Source of the DNA: JAKJEP01 sp964580995
GTDB lineage: Bacteria; Planctomycetota; Phycisphaerae; Sedimentisphaerales; SM23-30
Length of the DNA: 48,138 bases
Direction of reading: 5' to 3'
Assembly (NCBI GenBank): GCA_964580995.1
Contig: CAZOMV010000035.1
Location: forward strand, 1 to 48,138
Of the stretch, positions 34,133 through 41,979 are shown in pieces. Position 1 is the stretch's first letter. Each line of letters starts with the position of its first letter. The notes below the pieces were generated by a model, which was not told the DNA's origin, made no database searches, and saw nothing but the letters and a program-made list of their open reading frames with translations. The position numbers and the translations under genes were made by a program.

Positions 34133-35506
34133 ATGGTGGCAAGACGCTTATCATCGGAATTAGTAGTGCGAAAGGAACCGAGAAACGTGGCCGATGTTTT
34201 GGCTGATATCTGGGACAAAATATTACGCTACCTCCAGAAACATCATAGTGTCTATTGGCGTGCGTGGTTTGAACAGATCGAACCCATCGGGCTGGAAAAC
34301 GGCTTGTTGCGGGTCGGGGTTCCCGACCAATCCTGGCAGCAGTATTTGAAACAGTCCTGCAACGGCTGCCTCCTGGAAGCGGCCCAGCAGATTACCGGGC
34401 ATCTGATCAGTCTGGAAGTGGTTTATACCGATCAGGATCATTTTGAAGAAGAGACCCAGCCAAAATCGGACGACAACTCCAACCTGTTTTATTTTAGTCC
34501 GGATTATACCTTCGATAATTTTGTGGTAGGCCCCTGCAACCGGCTGGCCCATGCTGCCTGCGTGGCCGTGAGTGAATCGCCCGGCCATGCGTATAATCCT
34601 TTATTTATCCACGGATCGGTGGGGCTGGGGAAGACCCACCTATTGCAGGCCACCTGCCAGATCGTTCGCAATCAGGGAAAAGACAAGCATATCATGTATA
34701 TGTCCTGCGAAACGTTCGTGAACCATTTTATACGCGCTGTGGAAGAAGGAGATCTCTATGATTTCCGGTACAAATACCGGCATGTCGATATGCTGGTGAT
34801 CGATGATGTGCAGTTCCTGTCCGAACGGGAACGATCCCAGGAGGAATTTTTCCATACCTTCAATACCCTCTATCAGTCCCGCAAGCAAATTATCCTCTCC
34901 GCCGATTGCAGCCCCGCGGAAATTCCCAAACTGGAGGAACGCCTGATCAGCCGGTTTAACCAGGGACTGGTAACCCGTATCGACAAACCCTGTTATGAAA
35001 CCCGGATGGCCATCATCCGGAAAAAAGCGCATATGCGAGGAATCGAACCGCCGGAAGAAGTCATCTGCTTTATCGCCCGGAAAATTGAAAGCAATACGCG
35101 GGAGCTGGAAGGAGCGTTAACCAAAGTCCACGGCCTGGCCATGCTCGAAAACGGACAGATCACACTGGAACTGGCCCGGGAAGCCCTGGGCGAAGACCCC
35201 GTCCCTGCCCATCATCAGATCTCCATCTCGCAGATCATCGATACCGTAACCGATTATTTTAATGTGCGAATGAGCGACTTGCAGGGCAAGCGGCGCAGCC
35301 GCAGCATCGCTTTTCCCCGCCAGGTCTGTATGTACCTGGCGCGGCATCTGACCAACCACAGCCTCGAAGAAATCGGCGGCTATTTCGGCGGCCGGGATCA
35401 CAGCACCGTCCTGCATGCCTACCGGAACGTGGACAAACTTTGCGACAATGATGAACCCACCCGCCTGCTGGTCAACGGCCTGGTATCCAACCTGACGCAA
35501 AAATAA
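34133..35506 (+). CDS. dnaA: Chromosomal replication initiator protein DnaA
   Basis: About 457 residues with the full DnaA layout: N-terminal domain I (about 10-95, WFEQIEPIGLENGLLRVGVP), short linker, and an AAA+ domain. The AAA+ domain has TFDNFVVGPCNRLAHAA, Walker A GSVGLGKTHLLQ, Walker B VDMLVIDDVQFL and RLISRFNQGL. C-terminal domain IV carries the DNA-binding signature GGRDHSTVLHA. It unwinds the replication origin. Walker A has Ser where most DnaA proteins have Gly (GGVGLGKT). The start at 34133 has AAAGGGG 5 nt upstream; an ATG at 34115 is in frame. dnaN and gyrase genes are not adjacent, as is common in Planctomycetota. 90-bp elements lie on both sides. Confidence 0.95.
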   Translation: MVARRLSSELVVRKEPRNVADVLADIWDKILRYLQKHHSVYWRAWFEQIEPIGLENGLLRVGVPDQSWQQYLKQSCNGCLLEAAQQITGHLISLEVVYTDQDHFEEETQPKSDDNSNLFYFSPDYTFDNFVVGPCNRLAHAACVAVSESPGHAYNPLFIHGSVGLGKTHLLQATCQIVRNQGKDKHIMYMSCETFVNHFIRAVEEGDLYDFRYKYRHVDMLVIDDVQFLSERERSQEEFFHTFNTLYQSRKQIILSADCSPAEIPKLEERLISRFNQGLVTRIDKPCYETRMAIIRKKAHMRGIEPPEEVICFIARKIESNTRELEGALTKVHGLAMLENGQITLELAREALGEDPVPAHHQISISQIIDTVTDYFNVRMSDLQGKRRSRSIAFPRQVCMYLARHLTNHSLEEIGGYFGGRDHSTVLHAYRNVDKLCDNDEPTRLLVNGLVSNLTQK

Positions 35507-35516
35507 ATCCCAAGAA

Positions 35517-35606
35517 GACGCCAGCGTCAAAAGCTCGTCGACCCCTTGTTATTGGGGAGTCAGAGCTGTTTTTGGATGTCAATATCGACTTTTGGCGGTT
35601 CCGTCA
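35517..35606 (+). repeat. 90-bp dispersed element, copy 3
   Basis: Begins 11 bp after the dnaA stop codon. The CCCC/GGGG stem is intact, as in copy 1. Terminal arms GACGCCAGCGTCAAAAG and CTTTTGGCGGTTCCGTC pair at 13 of 17 positions plus one wobble. No exact flanking duplication is seen (AAGAA against AAGGAA). It lies between convergent dnaA and the last gene of the Bat-like operon, so it may also serve as a terminator structure. Confidence 0.75.
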
Positions 35607-35625
35607 AGGAATAGGTGGTACAGCC

Positions 35626-36534
35626 TCAGCGAACGATTTTTCCCTCCTCCAGATCGGCCTGATCGGCATGGGGTTTGGCTTGTGTGGGGTCGGGAGTGAC
35701 TTCGATGACGCGGATATTGTCGAACCAGTATTCGGCGGGCGGCCAATAGGGGTAGATGCAGAGGCGGAGATACTTGACATTTTCGGTCAGTTCGCGGCCG
35801 GTGGGATGGCGCGGCTGGGTATGGGAGTAGGTTTTCCACTGGTCGGAGCCACCGACGGTGAACTTGGTGGTGTAGATATAGCGGAGGCGGTACTTGATGG
35901 GGCGGCCTTTTTCGTCCTGGAGCGGCTGGCCGCGGGCGATGCGGAACTGTTCCTGGACGGAGGGACATTCGTCGGCAAAGCTGATGACGGGTTTCTCGAC
36001 ATAGCCGCGGAGGAAGACATAGGCAGGCGGGCCTTTGGCGTCCACATAGACTTTGTAGGCTGCGCCTTTCTTGATTTCAATCCAATCGGACCAGAAGAAA
36101 CCGCCGTCCAGACCGGCAATGGTGTCATATTTCGGTTCCACGGTGGGCTGCTTTTGCGGAGCGGTTTCCAGAGGTTTTCCATGAATGAAGCGGTCCACCC
36201 ACCATTGATAGGCCTGTTTTTGGGTGACATCGGTATCGATTTTGATTACCTTGCCGCGTCGGGGGGCATTGGGATCGGTGGCCCAGTGAAATACCAGATT
36301 GTCCACCGGCTGCCAGTGGGCCGGCTGGGCGGGATCGGAAGGTGAGGCATCGTCGAAATTGCCGTTGGGAAGCAGGTTATGGCCTGCCTCGTTTGGTTCA
36401 TCGCTTACCTGAGAATCTTCGGCAGCAGGGGTTTTCGGCGGCTGGGTGGTTTTCGTCTGCGCGGAAAGGGGAGCGGTCCAGGGCAGGACAACGAGTAGAA
36501 GGAACAGGGAAAGGGAGGTATAAATTTTATTCAT
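35626..36534 (-). CDS. Secreted protein of unknown function, last gene of the Bat-like operon
   Basis: A 302-residue protein with a cleavable signal peptide (hydrophobic residues about 8-25, ending LSAQ). A Pro/Thr-rich linker follows, then one beta-rich domain: NLLPNGNFDDASPSDPAQPA near the start, aromatic strands in the middle, and YWFDNIRVIEV at the end. That 'NLLPNGNFE ... W-x-DN-x-x-V' frame is typical of carbohydrate-binding-like jelly-roll domains. No catalytic motif is seen. It starts 4 bp after the stop of the preceding gene, so it is probably translated from the same mRNA. The role in the complex is inferred only from context. Confidence 0.65.
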   Translation of the reverse strand: MNKIYTSLSLFLLLVVLPWTAPLSAQTKTTQPPKTPAAEDSQVSDEPNEAGHNLLPNGNFDDASPSDPAQPAHWQPVDNLVFHWATDPNAPRRGKVIKIDTDVTQKQAYQWWVDRFIHGKPLETAPQKQPTVEPKYDTIAGLDGGFFWSDWIEIKKGAAYKVYVDAKGPPAYVFLRGYVEKPVISFADECPSVQEQFRIARGQPLQDEKGRPIKYRLRYIYTTKFTVGGSDQWKTYSHTQPRHPTGRELTENVKYLRLCIYPYWPPAEYWFDNIRVIEVTPDPTQAKPHADQADLEEGKIVR

Positions 36535-36538
36535 GGGA

Positions 36539-38728
36539 TTATTCCTGTTTCGGTTCTTTCCATTGTTCGAGGGCTTTTTCCCGCCAGGGACTGCTTAGGC
36601 CGCTGCGGACCAGGGCTTCCAGGGCGGCTTTCTGATTTTCGATGTCCCCTGTTTGTCGGCAGGCTTCGGCGAGCAGCCACCAGGCCTCCGGTTCGAAAGG
36701 GTCGCCTGGCGCTAACCGGCAGGCGACTTTGAGCGGGCGTATGGCATGGGCGGGAGAGCCGCTCAGGAGTTCCAGCTTGCCCAGCCAGAACAAAATTTCG
36801 CCGCGCGGCATATCCGCGGGAAGCTGCTGATACCAGGCCATGACGGCTTGCCGAGCCTGGTCGAATTGACTGGTTTCAATCAGCCCGGCAATTTGCTGGG
36901 GGAAAGCCCCGATTTTGGCGGCCCGGACCGGCTGGGGGATGATCGGTTCGGCCAGGGCTTCGGCGGTCTGGTAGTCCTGGCGGGCTTTATCGGTTTCTCC
37001 CGCACCGAGGTGGGCATCGCCGATGGCGATGGTGGCATCGCGGAAGGCCAGTTTGAGGGGACCGCGTAATATATTTTTCTGAACCAAATCCTGCGCCTGG
37101 AGATAATCGGCGTCGGCCGTTGGCACATCGAGTTTTTCGAGACCGAGGTGGCGGATGAGCCGCGCCAGGATCGGCATTTTTTCTTCTGGGTTCTGCGAGA
37201 GTTCCAGGGCGGCACGTAAATGGTCGGCGGCTTCCGAAAGGTCGGCGGAGCACCAAGCGGTTTCGGGTTTGCCTGCCTGGCCGGCCAGAAAGAGGTGAGC
37301 CTGGAGGTGGACCGGATCGGGGGTATCGTTTCGCGTCAATACCATCTGGGCAGTTTCCCGGGCCGGATGCCGGGCGCCGGTTTCGTCGAGGAAATTCGCC
37401 AGTTCGTAGAGGGCAGCGGGGGAAAGCCGGCTTTGTTCATACTTAGAAATAAGGGGCAGATAGTCTGAATATTGACCGGCGGTGAAACTTTCGCTGAGGT
37501 GCTCGATGGGGAATACCTTCAGGGGCCAAATGCGTTCGAGCTGGCGGCCGTCCGGGGCGGCGGCGGTCAGTTGAATCCGATAGGAGCCGGGCAGGAGGAA
37601 GATATGATCGGCAGTCGGCTCTTTCGTCTGCTGGCCGTCGCCGAAATCCCACTGAATGGACCCATCCTTCCAGTCAATGGCTTCCTGGGCGGCGCTGGCG
37701 TGGAAGCGGAAGCGGGTATATTGGCCGGAGGGGCGTTTTTGCGGCCAGAGGCTGTCGAGCAGTTCGATTTTCGGTATGATCGTCACGCCAGCGTTTTGTT
37801 CTTCGTAGCGGAGGACCTGGGCCGGTTTGGGCTGAGGAAAGAAACTATCCGGGATACCGATATAATACTCGCTTTCCGGCGGTTTATAGCCGAGAAAGGC
37901 GACCTGGTAGAGCAGCACTTCTTCGTGATAATATTCAATATAGTGTAATCCGCGGGTCAGGGAATGCTCGGTGTTTTTCTGGCCGAATATGCCGCGCTGC
38001 TCGGTATGCCGGCCGGGCCAGTGGACCAGTTCGCCGCCATCCAGGAAACTGAAGCTGCTTTCATTGGAGGCGGTACAGAAGCCGTACTTCGCGTCGGCGG
38101 GCAGGTTGATCCAGCCGCGATAGATGCTGATATAGTAGTCGGAATCGCCGAAGGGGTTCACGCCATCGCAGATGTTTTTACGGTACTCCGCGCCGTCAGG
38201 GCCGGGCGATTGTTCGATCAGGCGGGCCAGGTCCGCCACAGTGGCGGGGTTGTCCAGATCCCGGGGGCGGCGCAGGGTGGTCAGGGTTAGACCGGCGCGG
38301 GGGATCCAGCCCTGGGCTGCCGGTCCGGGTGTGGGTGCGCCGCTGCCGGAGTGCGGGTCTGTGATTGCCTGCATGGGATCGACACCGGCATCGGGTTTGC
38401 CGAAATAGATATAAAATGTTTCCTGCGGGGCGGGGCAGCGGAAACTAAGCAGCGAATCCCGGTCGGGGTCGTGGAAGGTGAGCTGCCAGGGAACGGACTG
38501 ACCGGTGCTGTCAAAGATGCGGTAGTCATATCCCTTATTATCGGCCAGGCCGCTGTGCCGGATGCGCACCGCTGCCACATCGACATCCCGGTCTTTTTCT
38601 ACGACGAGGATGATAGCCCGGTATGGGCAGTCGGGGACGTGCCAATCCTGGGAGGCGGCTGGGGAGACCAAGCCGAGCAGCCCGGTTATCAGGAGAAATC
38701 CGAATTTCAGTTGTGGTTGGAATCGCAT
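36539..38728 (-). CDS. Secreted PA14-like / PKD / TPR-like protein
   Basis: About 729 residues. The signal peptide (about 7-25, FGFLLITGLLGLVSPAASQ) is followed by a beta domain with YIYFGKPDAG. A PA14-like section (about 190-310; WINLPADAKYGFCTASNESS, then GLHYIEYYHEE) and a PKD domain (about 350-410; IQWDFGDG, then LLPGSYRIQL) come next. The C-terminal half consists of TPR-like helical repeats (about 430-720; LAEACRQTGDIENQKAALEA). This build suggests an extracytoplasmic scaffold that binds glycans or proteins. Start at 38728 leaves a 13-bp gap after the upstream gene; an ATG at 38755 would overlap it. No enzyme motif is seen. Confidence 0.7.
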   Translation of the reverse strand: MRFQPQLKFGFLLITGLLGLVSPAASQDWHVPDCPYRAIILVVEKDRDVDVAAVRIRHSGLADNKGYDYRIFDSTGQSVPWQLTFHDPDRDSLLSFRCPAPQETFYIYFGKPDAGVDPMQAITDPHSGSGAPTPGPAAQGWIPRAGLTLTTLRRPRDLDNPATVADLARLIEQSPGPDGAEYRKNICDGVNPFGDSDYYISIYRGWINLPADAKYGFCTASNESSFSFLDGGELVHWPGRHTEQRGIFGQKNTEHSLTRGLHYIEYYHEEVLLYQVAFLGYKPPESEYYIGIPDSFFPQPKPAQVLRYEEQNAGVTIIPKIELLDSLWPQKRPSGQYTRFRFHASAAQEAIDWKDGSIQWDFGDGQQTKEPTADHIFLLPGSYRIQLTAAAPDGRQLERIWPLKVFPIEHLSESFTAGQYSDYLPLISKYEQSRLSPAALYELANFLDETGARHPARETAQMVLTRNDTPDPVHLQAHLFLAGQAGKPETAWCSADLSEAADHLRAALELSQNPEEKMPILARLIRHLGLEKLDVPTADADYLQAQDLVQKNILRGPLKLAFRDATIAIGDAHLGAGETDKARQDYQTAEALAEPIIPQPVRAAKIGAFPQQIAGLIETSQFDQARQAVMAWYQQLPADMPRGEILFWLGKLELLSGSPAHAIRPLKVACRLAPGDPFEPEAWWLLAEACRQTGDIENQKAALEALVRSGLSSPWREKALEQWKEPKQE

Positions 38729-38741
38729 GTTTAGTTTCCGT

Positions 38742-41700
38742 TTATTTTTCCGCATCGCTGCTGATGGCCTTGTAATAGGCCGCCACCATATCCTCGTACC
38801 CTTCGGGCAGGGCCTGCTGGGTGCCGGCGGTGATTTCGCGGCGCAGTTCGGGCGGCAGGTCCCGGGCTTTTTGCAGGGACAGGTTCACCGCCTGGCCGGT
38901 CTGGCCGGCGGTTTGCCGCAGGGCATCCATGGCCATCTTCCGTTTGCCGGCCGCATCGTCATACCGCAGGTCACGGTAATCCTGTTCGGCACTTTCCATC
39001 AGATCAATCGCCCGCTGAACGCTGCCCAGCGGTTTGCCCTGGAGGTTCAGCTCGCGGGCGATCCGCTGGGCCTTTTCCCGCAGAATCGCCTGATGCTGGG
39101 CCAGCCGCTCCATATCCTTGACGAAGTCCGGCGGAGTCCCCCCTTGCAGGCCGCGTGAGCCGCCGCCGGTTTTCTTGCCGCCGCCGGTCGCACCGCGGGG
39201 GTCCAGTTGTTTCTCGGCTTTGGGGATACCCGCCTCATAGGGTTCGCTGGTCAGGCGCGCCGGGGTGGGGCGGCCTTCCAGGGCGTTGGAGGTATCGCCG
39301 ACCATCTGGCCGCTGGCGCGGCCGCGGCGGCCCGAGCCGGAGCGGCCGGTCATCTCGCTGGCGTTGGGCAGCCGGTTGCCGGTTTTGCCCAGGGCGGCGA
39401 AGGAACTGATCGGCCCGTCTTCGATGCCCCAGCCGACCTGCATATTGCCGCCCCAGGCGCCGGTGATGTCGTCAGCGCCTTCATCATAGTCGGACATATC
39501 CTCGATCAGGTCTCCGATCATGTCCTGCAGGCTGGAGGGCAGGGGCGTTTCAGGGACTTCGAACATGCCTTCGGTAGGTTCTTCCATCACCCAGCGGACA
39601 TAATCGGCGGTATCCGGCATCCACATTTCCAGATCCTCGGCAACCTGTTCCGCCAGGGCCTTGGCTCCTTCTTCCAGGGGCGTGGCAATTTCGGTACGCG
39701 ACGGCTTGGCTTGTTTCTCGATCTCTTCGAAGATGGTGCTGAAGTTGTCGGCCAGATAATTATCAGCGACAAAACCCTGGGGCAGTTTGGTAATGGCATC
39801 GACGGAATCCTTGAACCAGGTTTTCCAGGTATCCACCCGATGCTCTATATCGTTGAGTTTTTCCAGGTCCTCACCGCTGAGTTCTTCGCGATCGCGAAAC
39901 TTGGGCATCTTTTCGTACTCTTCCTCGATTTGTTTGACATCCTGGAAAAATTTATCGAGGTCCTCGGCCATCTTGGAAAGCACATCGGTGGCGGCCTGAT
40001 GCTGAGCGGGATCATCTTTCTTCAAGTTTTTCAGTTGCTTGCGGACCTGCTCGTTGCGGTTCAAACGCAGGAGCAACTGCTCCAGAGCAGCGATGATCGC
40101 ATCCTGGATCGGCAGAGATTGAGCGGCAAACTGTTTTCCGGATTCCGGATCGGATTCATCGCGGCAGTTTTCGAGGAATTTCAGCACCTGCACCATCGGA
40201 CCGGCAGACAATTGCAATAGTTCCTCGACGATGGACCGGCCCGGAAAGGCGTTTTGCTGCATGATGTCCGCCAATTGCCGGGTCTGGCGCCGGATGAGGC
40301 TCTGGCGGTCGATTAACTCCTGAGGAGGTTTGTTCTCGGCGGTCTGGGCGCGGTTCAGCCGCTGCAGGCGAATCAGATCTTCGAGGATGACGGTGTAGTC
40401 GGAAAGCTGCTTTTCCATCCGTTCGGCCGCCTGTTCGGCGGTGAGTACGGTCAGGTAGAATTTGCGGGTTTCCGCCCGGCCCGGTCCCTGCGACACACCC
40501 TCGAAGCCGGGATTGCGGTCCAGAACCTCGGCCCAATACTGCAAACGGTCCCCACCTGCAAGTCCCAGTTCGGCCATGGTCCTGGTAAGATTTAGCTCGA
40601 GATGTTTTTGCGGCGGGCCATCGTTGGGCCAGGTTTGCAGAGTCAGGGTTTCCTTGCCTTCGTTGATTTTGCCCAGCAGGGTGACCGGTCCCAGACCCAG
40701 ATCGTCCTGGGCGGCGATCATGAAATCCACCGAAGAATCCGGCCGCTCTTGCAAATCACGGCCCGGCCTGGCCAGGGCGATAGCCGGGAGGCCGTCCCGT
40801 TCCAGCGTGATCGTATAGGTAGCGGGCATTTCCAGTTCATACCCCTGGTGATCTTTCAGTTGAATCCGGTAGGTGCCCGTTTCGCTAAGCGTGAGGGATG
40901 CCTGCCAGTCGGCTGATTGCGAGGTTTCCCCATTCAGAGCACTGCCGGTTATGAATTGGCCATTGTTTCTGTTTAGCGCCAGTTGTTCCAGCGGCTTGTT
41001 GGCATGAAGGGTCAGAACCGCCGCCGTTGCCGGCAGGCCGTGCAGATGGCCGTCGAAGTCCTCGCTCGCTTGATTCGGAAGGCCGCTATAGGCGGGATAT
41101 TGATAGGTTACGGTCATCGACTCGATGCGGGGGCGTTTGTCCACAGCTATTTCGATGGTTTCGCTGCGAGCATCGCCGGCAGTAACATGAAACTGGAAGG
41201 GAGAATCCACGGAAGGGAAACTATAGGCAAAGGTGCTGCTACCGGCGGAATCCATGAGAATGGTGTGCGGCTGCTGGCGGGCATCAGTCCAGTGCAAGGC
41301 AGCCTCCCGCGGAATGCGGCCGGAGGCAGTGGAATAGATGGTCAGGGCTGAGCCTTCCAGCAAACGTGGGCCGGGCTTCAAATCCACGGATACTTTGGTC
41401 CAGGTGAAAGGAGCAATATCAGCGCCGGGCAGGAGGATGCGGAGAAAGCTGGTGCGGGCCGCGGCGCCGGCCCAGACGGTGTATCCGACTACGGCAATCA
41501 GAACGATACAGAGGGCACCAACGTTGCGGCGCAGGACCGGGGTGGTAATCGCGGGGCCGGGATCGACATCACCGGTGACATGGAGGCCGTCCGCGACAAT
41601 GGCGTTTACCAGCCTGGGAGCAGAAGGAGAGTCTTCCCGCCCCAGTTGCAGGGCATTAATGAGACGGTTGCCCAGTTTGGGAATGCGCCGTTCCATCAGG

Positions 41701-41969
41701 GCCGCGAAGAAGTCGTCGCTGTGTTTGCGGAGGGCAGGGCGAAGAATTTTCTGATAGGCAGAGGCAAAGAAAATCAGCCATAACAGCAAAGCCAGCACCC
41801 ACCGCGCCCAAAAGCCGAATTCGGCAAGCTGATCCAGAATGGTAAAGAAGATGGCTGCGGCCAGACAGAGAGCCGCCGTCAGGATCACGCCTTCCATAAT
41901 TCTCCTGGCCCGCCACAACCGGCGCACGAGTTGCAGGTGATCGAGCAATTGGAAATAATTTTCTTTCAT
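38742..41969 (-). CDS. Giant DUF4175-like membrane protein
   Basis: A 1,075-residue protein. Three hydrophobic segments lie in the first 150 residues (about 27-47, 54-72 and 128-148). A beta-rich, Ig-like extracytoplasmic section follows (about 170-480). Then comes a long charged helical part, likely coiled coil (about 490-760; QLKNLKKDDPAQHQAATDVL). A Gly/Met/Arg-rich low-complexity stretch (GRSGSGRRGRASGQM) and a C-terminal helical bundle complete it. This resembles the large DUF4175-type protein that accompanies MoxR/BatA operons in Planctomycetota; the family match is from architecture and context. GAGGG stands 7 nt before the ATG, and the gap to the upstream gene is 10 bp. Confidence 0.65.
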   Translation of the reverse strand: MKENYFQLLDHLQLVRRLWRARRIMEGVILTAALCLAAAIFFTILDQLAEFGFWARWVLALLLWLIFFASAYQKILRPALRKHSDDFFAALMERRIPKLGNRLINALQLGREDSPSAPRLVNAIVADGLHVTGDVDPGPAITTPVLRRNVGALCIVLIAVVGYTVWAGAAARTSFLRILLPGADIAPFTWTKVSVDLKPGPRLLEGSALTIYSTASGRIPREAALHWTDARQQPHTILMDSAGSSTFAYSFPSVDSPFQFHVTAGDARSETIEIAVDKRPRIESMTVTYQYPAYSGLPNQASEDFDGHLHGLPATAAVLTLHANKPLEQLALNRNNGQFITGSALNGETSQSADWQASLTLSETGTYRIQLKDHQGYELEMPATYTITLERDGLPAIALARPGRDLQERPDSSVDFMIAAQDDLGLGPVTLLGKINEGKETLTLQTWPNDGPPQKHLELNLTRTMAELGLAGGDRLQYWAEVLDRNPGFEGVSQGPGRAETRKFYLTVLTAEQAAERMEKQLSDYTVILEDLIRLQRLNRAQTAENKPPQELIDRQSLIRRQTRQLADIMQQNAFPGRSIVEELLQLSAGPMVQVLKFLENCRDESDPESGKQFAAQSLPIQDAIIAALEQLLLRLNRNEQVRKQLKNLKKDDPAQHQAATDVLSKMAEDLDKFFQDVKQIEEEYEKMPKFRDREELSGEDLEKLNDIEHRVDTWKTWFKDSVDAITKLPQGFVADNYLADNFSTIFEEIEKQAKPSRTEIATPLEEGAKALAEQVAEDLEMWMPDTADYVRWVMEEPTEGMFEVPETPLPSSLQDMIGDLIEDMSDYDEGADDITGAWGGNMQVGWGIEDGPISSFAALGKTGNRLPNASEMTGRSGSGRRGRASGQMVGDTSNALEGRPTPARLTSEPYEAGIPKAEKQLDPRGATGGGKKTGGGSRGLQGGTPPDFVKDMERLAQHQAILREKAQRIARELNLQGKPLGSVQRAIDLMESAEQDYRDLRYDDAAGKRKMAMDALRQTAGQTGQAVNLSLQKARDLPPELRREITAGTQQALPEGYEDMVAAYYKAISSDAEK

Positions 41970-41979
41970 GGCCGTTCCC

